Source: an uncultured Bacteroidales bacterium
GTDB lineage: Bacteria; Bacteroidota; Bacteroidia; Bacteroidales; UBA932
Direction: 5' to 3'
DNA length: 51,394 nt
NCBI GenBank assembly: GCA_900545245.1
Contig: UQYV01000024.1
Span: forward strand, 1 to 51,394
The notes under the pieces are model-generated. The model was given only the letters and a program-made list of their open reading frames with translations, was not told the origin of the DNA and searched no databases. Made by a program: the position numbers and the translations under genes. This document shows positions 8,477-15,644 of the stretch, piece after piece; within the stretch, counting starts at the first letter, position 1; every line of letters starts with the position of its first letter.

Positions 8477-9787
8477 ATGTCTAATATTCGCAAGAAGTTA
8501 GAATACTTGCGAAACTTGAATAAAAATATGGATAAGGTAATTGAAAAGAAAAAGGGCATAGCCGCCGCATTCACGAAAAAATCCGTCAAGTGGTGGGCGC
8601 TCGGCGCATTCGTCATTCTCGTTGTCGTCCTGCTTCTCACCGGCCGCCGCTCGGTTCTCCGTGTTGATGGTAGCACCATCCTCACCGGCACCGCCCGTCA
8701 GGGAGAGTTCAACGACTACATCCGTGTCAGCGGGCAGGTGCAGCCAATGACCACTGTCCAGCTCAGTCCGACAGAGGGCGGAAACGTCAAGAGAATCGTC
8801 GTCGAGGAAGGCAGTCATGTCAATGAGGGCGACGTTATCGTTGTGCTTGGCAACGAAAACCTTGATATGCAGATTCTTAATTCAGAGGCCGAACTCGCCG
8901 AGAAGGAAAACATCCTGCGCAACACAATGATTTCCATGGAACAGCAGAAGCTAAGCGTCCGTCAGGAGAAGCTTTCGCTCCAGATAGAGGTTCGCCGCGC
9001 ACGCCGTGCCTACGAACAGAACAAGGCTCTTTATGAGGAGAAGCTGATTGCAAAGGAAGAATATCTCAAGGCCTCCGAGGACTATGAGCTCGCCAAAGAC
9101 AAGCTTGAGCTCGTCACCGACCGCGAACGTCAGGACAGTCTCTACCGCAGCGTACAGATTGCTCAGATGCACGAGAGCCTTGAGAATATGAGGCTGAATA
9201 TGAACATGATACGTCGCCGTAAGGAAAACCTCTCCGTCAAGGCTCCAATCAGCGGAGAACTCGGGCTGCTCGACGTTGAGTTAGGGCAGTCGGTAGCGGC
9301 TGGAGCGAAAATAGGACAGATTAACAATCTTGACTCCTACAAGATTGAGGCGCAGATAGATGAGCACTACATCGACCGCGTTGCACCGGGGCTTGAGGCG
9401 ACATTCGAACGCCAGAGAGAGAAATACTCCTCCGTCATCCGCAAGGTCTATCCCGAGGTCCGCGACGGTAAGTTCAAGGCCGACTTCCGCTTCGAGGGGC
9501 AGCAGCCGGAGAATATCCGCACAGGCCAGACCTACTACCTCAACCTGCAGCTCGGGCAGAGCGCCGAGGCCATACTCATTCCTCGCGGCTCTTTCTACCA
9601 GAATACCGGTGGCAAATGGGTCTATGTCCTCAACGCCGACGGCACGAAAGCAACGAAGCGCAGTGTCCGCATAGGCCGGCAGAATCCTCAGTATTACGAG
9701 GTTCTCGAAGGACTTGCTCCCGGCGACAAGGTTATCATTTCGTCATACGACTCATTTGGCGATAAAGATGAACTATTAATAAAGTAA
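8477..9787 (+). CDS. HlyD/MacA-like membrane fusion protein
   Basis: One N-terminal transmembrane segment (about residues 40-58, rich in V and L) is followed by a biotinyl-lipoyl-like half (V-Q-L-S-P-T-E-G-G-N-V, about 95-135), a long coiled-coil hairpin (about 135-255), the second lipoyl half (A-P-I-S-G-E-L-G) and beta-barrel and membrane-proximal domains. It would bridge the inner-membrane permease and the TolC channel. The ATG at 8477 is 7 bp after the tolC stop; an in-frame ATG at 8528 (M-D-K-V-I-E) is possible. The stop codon TAA (9785-9787) is formed by the first bases of the terminal-repeat element that follows. The start region contains the inverted repeat TTCGCAAG-N11-CTTGCGAA (8487-8513). 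Confidence 0.9.
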   Translation: MSNIRKKLEYLRNLNKNMDKVIEKKKGIAAAFTKKSVKWWALGAFVILVVVLLLTGRRSVLRVDGSTILTGTARQGEFNDYIRVSGQVQPMTTVQLSPTEGGNVKRIVVEEGSHVNEGDVIVVLGNENLDMQILNSEAELAEKENILRNTMISMEQQKLSVRQEKLSLQIEVRRARRAYEQNKALYEEKLIAKEEYLKASEDYELAKDKLELVTDRERQDSLYRSVQIAQMHESLENMRLNMNMIRRRKENLSVKAPISGELGLLDVELGQSVAAGAKIGQINNLDSYKIEAQIDEHYIDRVAPGLEATFERQREKYSSVIRKVYPEVRDGKFKADFRFEGQQPENIRTGQTYYLNLQLGQSAEAILIPRGSFYQNTGGKWVYVLNADGTKATKRSVRIGRQNPQYYEVLEGLAPGDKVIISSYDSFGDKDELLIK

Positions 9788-10007
9788 AAGCCGCCTAAAA
9801 GGCGGTCTGCTGCGTTGGACGGCTTGATGAAATGCTCACCCTCTTATTGACCCCTCCCGTCCCCTCGAAGGGGAAGTGGTGCTCCGCGAGACCCTATCCC
9901 ACAAACCTGCGCTTCTGTGCGCTACGCACGGCGCTTATGCGCCTTGGGTTGCAGCGCTTTCATCTTCACCGTCCGCCTTGCATCCCATCCTTTTATACGG
10001 CTTTTAC
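9784..10007 (+). repeat. Terminal-inverted-repeat element, copy A (long form)
   Basis: The element starts with GTAAAAGCCGCCTAAAAGG, which overlaps the stop codon of the membrane fusion gene, and ends with CCTTTTATACGGCTTTTAC. Its flanks match the 125-bp copies at 15520-15644 and 18089-18213. Its middle is about 99 bp longer and contains small hairpins (CCCCTCGAAGGGG). Orientation with respect to transcription is the same as in the other two copies. A hairpin CCGCC-TAAAA-GGCGG lies at its 5' edge. Confidence 0.85.
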
Positions 10008-10036
10008 TCTCAGCTGCTTATTTAAGTTAAAAATTG

Positions 10037-12400
10037 ATGCTGAATTTGAAAATGAATATGAGAGATATGAACACGTATTTGAAGTTTCTGTCTAAGAATA
10101 AGTTATACACTGCTATTGAGGCGTTCGGGCTTTCGTTGGCGCTCGGATTTATAATCCTGCTCGCATCGTATGCACGCACGGAGTTCAGCGTCGGTGCACG
10201 TCAGCCGCTTTCGAAACAGCTCTACGCCATTGGAACAGAGGACATGGTGGGGATGACGCTCGGAACTGGGGAGGAATTTTTTCCGTCGATGCCGGAAATA
10301 ACATCGTGGACTCGTATTGCGGTGTATGGTGATGCGGATGTTACCATTGACGGCGAATACTATCAGGTTAAGGCCGATGCTATTGACACGAATTTTCTAC
10401 GGCTGTTCGACTACCGCATAGCCGGGTGCGACAGAAACAGGATTCTTGCAGGAGCGGACGAAGTGATTGTTTCAGAAGACTTTGCTAAAAAAGCTTTTGG
10501 TGGAGAAGAGCCTATCGGCAGGACTATCGTCTTCAATAAAAAGAACTTGACAGTTACCGGCGTGCTTCAAGACTTCGGCCCGAGTGACCCGTTCAGCCCC
10601 TGCGACGTTTTCTTGTGCATGAATATGATGGATGGGCTTGTAATGAAGATGGATCAGTTCGGAATGGTGCAGACATTGGTGACGCTCGCTGAAGGCACGG
10701 ATCCGGATGAGGTCGCTGCAAAACTTCTTGACAAATATTGCTGCTACTGGGACTGGTTCGACCGCGATGCATCCAACGGCGGCTTCCTGTACGGTTCTTC
10801 GCTCACTCGTCTCGACAGGATTTATTTCTGTGACCGGGATGTTTTCAACCCTTTTCGCAAAGGGGACAAAAGGACAGTCGAGGTGCTTCTTGCAGTTGCG
10901 CTTGTGCTGCTAATCTCCGCCATATTCAACTACATCAACCTCACCGTGGCACAGACTGGCAAGCGTTCCAAGGAAATGGCAACGAGGCGCCTTCTCGGAG
11001 AGTCGCAGAGCGGGATTGTACGTCGCTACATCGGCGAGTCATTCCTGTTCACAGCCGGCTGCTTCGTCCTCGGCTGCGTGACAGCCATCTGCTTTCGCCC
11101 CTGGATGGCAAGGCTGCTCACGACGGAGATTGTCCTGCGTCCGGACTTGCCGGCGGTGTTGTGCGCCATTTTGCTTCTCTGCGTCATTTCTCTGATTTCC
11201 GGACTCTTACCGGCTGTGATGGTGTCGCGTTTCAAGCCGATTGACGTTGTGAAAGGAGATTTCCGCTTCCGCAGCAAGATGGTGTTCAGCAAGGTTTTCA
11301 TTGTCTGCCAAAATGTTCTCAGTACCGCCATGATTGCCGTTGCGCTGACGATGACCCTACAGATGCGTCATCTTGTCACCCTGCCGACGGGCTACAACAC
11401 AAATGACATGATTAATTTGAGCACATGGTCGCTCGGATTCAGGAATATGGATGCTCAGAACGAGCTCGCCCGCCGTCTCCGTGCCCTTCCTCAGGTGGAG
11501 GCTGTCGGAATGACCGTGCAGGCTCCGTTTGCATGCGGAAGCAATGGCGTGCATATCGAGAATGAAAAGATGTCGTGGCTGAAGGTTTCGCAACTTGATT
11601 CCACGAGTTTCCGCCTTCTCGGATTCCAGGTTATGGAAAAATATTCCGAGCCTTTGGAGGGGACGTATTGGTTTACGCAGGAGGCGAAGAGGCGCTATGG
11701 TGTGTCTGAGAAAAACAGGACTGTGGGAAAGTGTGACGATGGTACTCCGGAATATGAATGTTGCGGAATCATCGCAGACTACCGGGCCAACGATGCCCTG
11801 AGCCGCCCGATGGAGGATAGCCACAATGCCGTGATGAACAGGACATCGCTGTGCTCGCGTATGATTGTGAAGGTCACTGGAGATCGCAAGGAGGCGTTTA
11901 TGGCCGTTTCGGATGTATGGCGGGGTGTTGCGGTGGATTATCTCGGTGTTCCTAAGGCCGCGGATATGAACTATGTAGATGACTTTCTGAACAGTGCCCT
12001 CACCGGGACACGTAACACAATGTCGCTTGTGAACACGTTTATGATTCTGGCAATCTTGATTTCGGCTCTCGGTCTGTTCGCAATGTCGGTCTATTACACC
12101 GACCAGCAGTCCCGTCAAATTGCCCTCCGCAAGATTTTCGGCTCCGATGTTCGTACAGCCGCGTGGACTCTCTCGAAGGATTTCATTATGATGGCAGTAG
12201 TTGCCGTAGTCATCGCCGCCCCTATCTGCGTCTGGGCCATGCGCTACTATCTCAGCGATTTCTACAATGCCATCCCGTTCCCTTGGTGGGTCATCCCAGT
12301 TGCCGCCCTCTTGACTCTCCTCATCGCTGCCGTGTCAATTTTCGGACAGACCTGGAAGTCGGCTGCGGCGAATCCGGTCGATAAGTTGAAGACTGAATAA
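10037..12400 (+). CDS. FtsX/MacB-type ABC transporter permease
   Basis: About 787 residues with the doubled layout of large Bacteroidales permeases: a first transmembrane helix near the N terminus (F-G-L-S-L-A-L-G-F-I-I-L-L), a MacB-like periplasmic domain, three helices (about 285-400), a second periplasmic domain, and three C-terminal helices (from about 660) with the family motif R-Q-I-A-L-R-K-I-F-G. The partner motif after the first helix set is S-K-E-M-A-T-R-R-L-L-G-E. The start is uncertain: ATG codons at 10037, 10052, 10058 and 10067 are in frame, and 10067 (M-N-T-Y-L-K-F-L) gives the most typical N terminus. No ATPase is encoded in this operon; the nearest is on the opposite strand at 18210-18890. 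The gene probably forms the inner-membrane part of the tripartite pump. Confidence 0.9.
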   Translation: MLNLKMNMRDMNTYLKFLSKNKLYTAIEAFGLSLALGFIILLASYARTEFSVGARQPLSKQLYAIGTEDMVGMTLGTGEEFFPSMPEITSWTRIAVYGDADVTIDGEYYQVKADAIDTNFLRLFDYRIAGCDRNRILAGADEVIVSEDFAKKAFGGEEPIGRTIVFNKKNLTVTGVLQDFGPSDPFSPCDVFLCMNMMDGLVMKMDQFGMVQTLVTLAEGTDPDEVAAKLLDKYCCYWDWFDRDASNGGFLYGSSLTRLDRIYFCDRDVFNPFRKGDKRTVEVLLAVALVLLISAIFNYINLTVAQTGKRSKEMATRRLLGESQSGIVRRYIGESFLFTAGCFVLGCVTAICFRPWMARLLTTEIVLRPDLPAVLCAILLLCVISLISGLLPAVMVSRFKPIDVVKGDFRFRSKMVFSKVFIVCQNVLSTAMIAVALTMTLQMRHLVTLPTGYNTNDMINLSTWSLGFRNMDAQNELARRLRALPQVEAVGMTVQAPFACGSNGVHIENEKMSWLKVSQLDSTSFRLLGFQVMEKYSEPLEGTYWFTQEAKRRYGVSEKNRTVGKCDDGTPEYECCGIIADYRANDALSRPMEDSHNAVMNRTSLCSRMIVKVTGDRKEAFMAVSDVWRGVAVDYLGVPKAADMNYVDDFLNSALTGTRNTMSLVNTFMILAILISALGLFAMSVYYTDQQSRQIALRKIFGSDVRTAAWTLSKDFIMMAVVAVVIAAPICVWAMRYYLSDFYNAIPFPWWVIPVAALLTLLIAAVSIFGQTWKSAAANPVDKLKTE

Positions 12401-12461
12401 GCTACTTTTACAGTATTATAGAAAGAAATTTATTGAAATTTTGGGGAGAGATAATAGAGTT

Positions 12462-12477
12462 TGGCACAGTAGTTGCA
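12462..12477 (+). promoter_or_regulatory. Textbook sigma-54 promoter without an obvious gene
   Basis: TGGCAC-AGTAG-TTGCA matches the -24/-12 consensus fully, with an A tract directly behind it. Transcription would start near 12488 and run into the 44-bp inverted repeat at 12555-12598 and then antisense into the 3' end of the histidine kinase gene. There is no convincing coding region downstream. Only a loose half-site (CTTTTACAG, 12405-12413) resembles the activator site of the flanking operons. Confidence 0.65.
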
Positions 12478-12554
12478 AAATCTTTTGCTCGGTTATTAGT
12501 TTTAGTGTTATTAATTATGTGGTTAGTATGAGGTGTCCTCGCGGGAGCGACGAC

Positions 12555-12598
12555 AGCTCATTTTTTATATACACACCCGTGTATATAAAAAATGAGCT
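12555..12598. terminator. Perfect 20-bp-stem inverted repeat between convergent operons
   Basis: Two 20-bp arms, AGCTCATTTTTT... and its exact complement, are separated by a 4-base loop ACCC. It lies between the end of the + strand permease gene and the end of the - strand kinase gene, where a two-way terminator is expected. The T6/A6 runs are inside the stem rather than after it, so it could instead be the body or 3' end of a small RNA made from the promoter at 12462. Confidence 0.6.
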
Positions 12599-12615
12599 CG
12601 GACTCAAAGAGTCCG
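12586..12615 (-). terminator. Probable terminator of the regulator-kinase operon
   Basis: Read on the minus strand, a 7-bp stem CGGACTC-TTT-GAGTCCG (12615-12599) is followed within 7 bases by a run of six T. It lies 26 bp after the kinase stop codon. It overlaps one arm of the larger inverted repeat, so the two structures would compete. Confidence 0.45.
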
Positions 12616-12640
12616 GACTTTCCAACCCCAGTCAATCTAT

Positions 12641-13933
12641 TTATAGAATGATGGTGAAGACGGTGGATTCGGGAGTGCTGGAGGCGAGTTTGATTGTGCC
12701 TCCGTTAAGACGGAGCATCTGGCGGGAGAGGCTGAGTCCGACTCCGGTGCCGGCGCTACCTTTGGTCGTGAAGAACGGGACGAAAAGCTGCTCCTGACTC
12801 GATTCGCTGAGAGGCTCGCCGTCGTTGGAGACATTGATGAGGGTGCGGTCGCGCTTGTCGATGGAAGCCGTGATGGTGACGTTCCGCGCCCCGGCTTGAA
12901 CTGCATTTTTCACGATATTGTTGATGACCTGCGAAATCTGTCCCTGGTCGGCGTAGAGAATTATGTCGTCGGAAAGCTCATTATAACATACATTTACAGA
13001 CGGCCAGTTTGTTCTGGCTATGTTCATGGCGTCGGTCGCCACTTCCTTGAAGTAGAATGCCTTGCGGACAGGAGCTGCAATGTGTGTGAGGGAGCGGTAG
13101 GACTGGATGAAGTTTAGCAGACCTTCGGACGACGAAGCTATGGTGCCGAGTGCCGAACTGATGTCGTCCTCGCTGTAGTCCGGCAGGTTTTGCGAGAGAG
13201 CCGAGCTGAGAGAGGCAATCGGCGTGATGGTGTTCATGATTTCGTGCGTCATAACCCTGATGAGTCGTGTCCATGACTCCGTTTCATTGTCCTCCATTTC
13301 TCGGGTTATGTCGTTGAAGGTCACGATTCTGACCTCAGCCGAATGTAGCCTTGAGGTGCATGCGCTCACTGAAAGTTGAACCGTTCCTCTTTCTGACTGG
13401 GCAGCCGCATGAATCTCCGAACCGTCCGCATTTCTGAATGCTTCAGCAAGTTCAGTTGATATGCGCTCGACTTGCCTCAAGTTCGAGATGTCCGCCATTC
13501 CGAGCAGCCCTCGGGCGACGGCGTTGCAGTAGTCTACCTTGTCTCCATCGAGGACAATGACCCCGCTTTGGACATGGTCTAGCATTTGGGCGAAGTAGCG
13601 GTCACGCTCGCGGATGTCATCCTTTTCTGCTTCGAAAATGGAATGCAGACGGTTCAGCGAGCGGTTCAACTGGAGGTTGCCGTGTCCGTCCTCAGAGTAG
13701 CGGAACGCCGATTCCCCACTGCCGAGCGCATCGGACATGAAGTCTATCTTATTGATAATCTTTCTCGTGGTGACGGCCTTTGTGATTATGACCGCGAGCA
13801 ATACGACGGCAATGACAGCCACCGCGAGGACTGTTGTGAGCAGTCTGTCACCGGACATGGCAAGCAACACTGCCTCCGCTGACGTCGTTGTGACGAGCAC
13901 CGCCATATATTCCGCAAACAGCCACGTCATCAT
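12641..13933 (-). CDS. NtrB-like sensor histidine kinase
   Basis: The protein starts with a short periplasmic or buried segment and a clear transmembrane helix (about residues 31-51). A PAS-like domain follows (about 110-215, G-V-I-V-L-D-G-D), then the phosphoacceptor motif R-V-M-T-H-E-I-M-N with His230. The ATP-binding domain comes last: an N box I-N-N-I-V-K-N-A-V-Q-A, then F-F-T-T-K-G-S-A-G-T-G-V-G-L-S-L. It would phosphorylate the sigma-54-dependent regulator encoded just before it; the regulator stop and the kinase start overlap as ATGA. With only a short extracytoplasmic part it probably senses in or at the membrane, as kinases tied to efflux pumps often do. All catalytic boxes look intact. 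Confidence 0.9.
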   Translation of the reverse strand: MMTWLFAEYMAVLVTTTSAEAVLLAMSGDRLLTTVLAVAVIAVVLLAVIITKAVTTRKIINKIDFMSDALGSGESAFRYSEDGHGNLQLNRSLNRLHSIFEAEKDDIRERDRYFAQMLDHVQSGVIVLDGDKVDYCNAVARGLLGMADISNLRQVERISTELAEAFRNADGSEIHAAAQSERGTVQLSVSACTSRLHSAEVRIVTFNDITREMEDNETESWTRLIRVMTHEIMNTITPIASLSSALSQNLPDYSEDDISSALGTIASSSEGLLNFIQSYRSLTHIAAPVRKAFYFKEVATDAMNIARTNWPSVNVCYNELSDDIILYADQGQISQVINNIVKNAVQAGARNVTITASIDKRDRTLINVSNDGEPLSESSQEQLFVPFFTTKGSAGTGVGLSLSRQMLRLNGGTIKLASSTPESTVFTIIL

Positions 13934-15267
13934 ATCCCGTATTTCTTTAGTTTGGCATATAGCGTAGGGCGGCTGATATTCAGAGACTTGGCGACGAGGG
14001 ATATGTTTCCGCCAAACCGGCTCATCGCGGCGCGGATGGTCTTTTCCTCGACGCTCTCCATCGTGTCGGCGGCGGATATTTCGGTGTCCGTCACATTCCC
14101 GCCTGTGCTCTCAAGCCCGAGGTCCCCGATGGTTTCCCCGTCCGCAAGAATAACAGCCTTTTCGATGCAGTTGCGCAGCTCGCGGATATTTCCCGGCCAT
14201 GCGTAGCTCTCCATCTCTGCGACTGCGGCGGGCGAAAATCCCGTCACATCTCGTCCATATTTTCCCGCAAACTCCTCGAGGAACTGCCCGGCAAGCGGCA
14301 CTATTGCGTCCGGCCGCCTTCTCAACGGTGGCAGTTCGAGGCTGATAGTGTTGAGACGGTAGTAGAGGTCCTCTCGGAACAGCCCGTCGCGCACGAGGGC
14401 GGGTACATCAGCGTTTGTCGCGCAGATGAGACGGATGTCAACCGGGATGCTCTTGGTGTCGCCGACTCTTGTCACGCTGCGGCTCTGGAGCACTCGAAGC
14501 AGCTTTGTCTGCGACTGCTGCGGGATGTTGGCAATCTCATCGAGAAAGAGCGTCCCACCGTTTGCCTGCTCAAACTTTCCTGCATGGTCGGACTTTGCGT
14601 CGGTGAAAGCGCCCTTGACGTGCCCGAACAGCTCGCTCTCGAAAAGTGTCTCGGTGATTGCCCCGGCATCCACGCAGACCATCGGCCCGGCGGAGCGTCC
14701 TGAAAGCGAGTGAATCTCATGGGCCAGCACATCCTTTCCGGTTCCGTTTTCCCCGGTAATCAGCACAGTGGCGTCCGTCGCCGCGATTTTCTCGACGTTG
14801 CTTCGGAGCCTCTGCATCACCACGCTCTCGCCCCAGAACATCCTCGGCCCCTCGTCAGCCGCTTTAACCTTTGGCGCAGCCTTTTTCTTGTCCCGTATTC
14901 CCGTAAGTGTTTCAATCAGTTTCGCGTTCTCCCACGGCTTTACGATAAAATCCTCCGCTCCGCGCTTCATCCCTTCCACCGCGAGTGCGATGTCCGCATA
15001 AGCCGTGAACAGCACCACAGCCTGCTCCGGCCACCGTGCCTTTATCTCCGACAGCCAGAAAAGTCCCTCGTTCCCGGTGTTGATGTCCGTCTTGAAGTTC
15101 ATGTCCAGCAGAATCACGTCCGGTCTCAGACTCTCCACCGTCCGCATCAGCGACACCGGCGAAGGCAGCGTCTCCACCCGTTCGAAGTACCCTCCCAACA
15201 GTATCTTCAGCGCTTCCCGGATCCCCTGATTGTCATCGACAACCAATATTTTCCCCTTTTTCAACAT
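13930..15267 (-). CDS. NtrC-family sigma-54-dependent response regulator
   Basis: The domain order is receiver (K-I-L-V-V-D-D; phosphoacceptor in V-I-L-L-D-M-N-F), AAA+ activator domain, and Fis-type helix-turn-helix (N-I-S-L-V-A-K-S-L-N-I-S-R-P-T-L-Y). The motor has Walker A G-E-N-G-T-G-K-D, Walker B G-G-T-L-F-L-D-E-I, and R-fingers near F-R-E-D-L-Y-Y-R. The sigma-54-contacting loop reads G-A-F-T-D-A in place of G-A-F-T-G-A. The true start is the ATG at 15267 (M-L-K-K-G-K); a TTG 12 bp earlier is less likely. The two flanking efflux operons carry matched palindromes upstream of TGGCAC boxes, so they are the probable targets. A terminator at 15358-15391 separates this gene from the permease upstream, so it has its own promoter (a weak TAAATTGC box lies just before the start). 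Confidence 0.93.
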   Translation of the reverse strand: MLKKGKILVVDDNQGIREALKILLGGYFERVETLPSPVSLMRTVESLRPDVILLDMNFKTDINTGNEGLFWLSEIKARWPEQAVVLFTAYADIALAVEGMKRGAEDFIVKPWENAKLIETLTGIRDKKKAAPKVKAADEGPRMFWGESVVMQRLRSNVEKIAATDATVLITGENGTGKDVLAHEIHSLSGRSAGPMVCVDAGAITETLFESELFGHVKGAFTDAKSDHAGKFEQANGGTLFLDEIANIPQQSQTKLLRVLQSRSVTRVGDTKSIPVDIRLICATNADVPALVRDGLFREDLYYRLNTISLELPPLRRRPDAIVPLAGQFLEEFAGKYGRDVTGFSPAAVAEMESYAWPGNIRELRNCIEKAVILADGETIGDLGLESTGGNVTDTEISAADTMESVEEKTIRAAMSRFGGNISLVAKSLNISRPTLYAKLKKYGI

Positions 15268-15357
15268 AATAACCCGCAATTTACTCTCATTTCACCGAAT
15301 ATCCAAAAATCTCGTAACGTATTGCCCTGATCTCAGGTCACGAGTTTTTAATAGCGC

Positions 15358-15391
15358 AAAAAAACCTCCGTCCAAGTCACATGGGCGGAGG
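15358..15391 (-). terminator. Rho-independent terminator after the efflux operon
   Basis: On the minus strand the stem CCTCCGCCCA / TGGACGGAGG is followed directly by seven T. It lies between the permease gene ending at 15641 and the regulator starting at 15267. This shows that the efflux genes and the two-component genes are separate transcription units. Confidence 0.75.
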
Positions 15392-15519
15392 CTTATCGTA
15401 TCAAATGGTATTATATATGTTTAACTAAACAGTTACACATTTAATCAAAGAGCATACCAAACTCAATCTAAGCCCGTCAAATGACGATTTTTAAGTATTG
15501 CCTGCTAAAGCCGCTTGGC

Positions 15520-15644
15520 GTAAAAGTCGCATAAAAGGATGGGATGCAAGGCGCAGGTTGAAGATGAAAGCGCAGCAACCTAATGGTTGTGAGTATTTCA
15601 TCAAGACCTGCAACGCAGCAGACCGCCTTTTAGGCGGCTTTTAC
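15520..15644 (-). repeat. Terminal-inverted-repeat element, copy B (125 bp)
   Basis: On the minus strand it starts at the TAA stop codon of the upstream permease (GAG-TAA-AAG-CCG) and ends with CCTTTTATGCGACTTTTAC. It is about 94% identical to copy C over 125 bp and has the hairpin CCGCC-TAAAA-GGCGG at its 5' edge. A short GCCAAGC follows the distal end, as in copy C. Confidence 0.9.

Noticed and set aside
11357..12118. Long minus-strand frame of about 250 codons
   Set aside because: It lies opposite the FtsX permease gene, has His/Arg-rich composition and no family features.
12441..12797. 118-codon + strand frame near the sigma-54 promoter
   Set aside because: It runs through the palindrome and then antisense to the kinase; the peptide has no recognisable features. 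A short peptide cannot be fully excluded.
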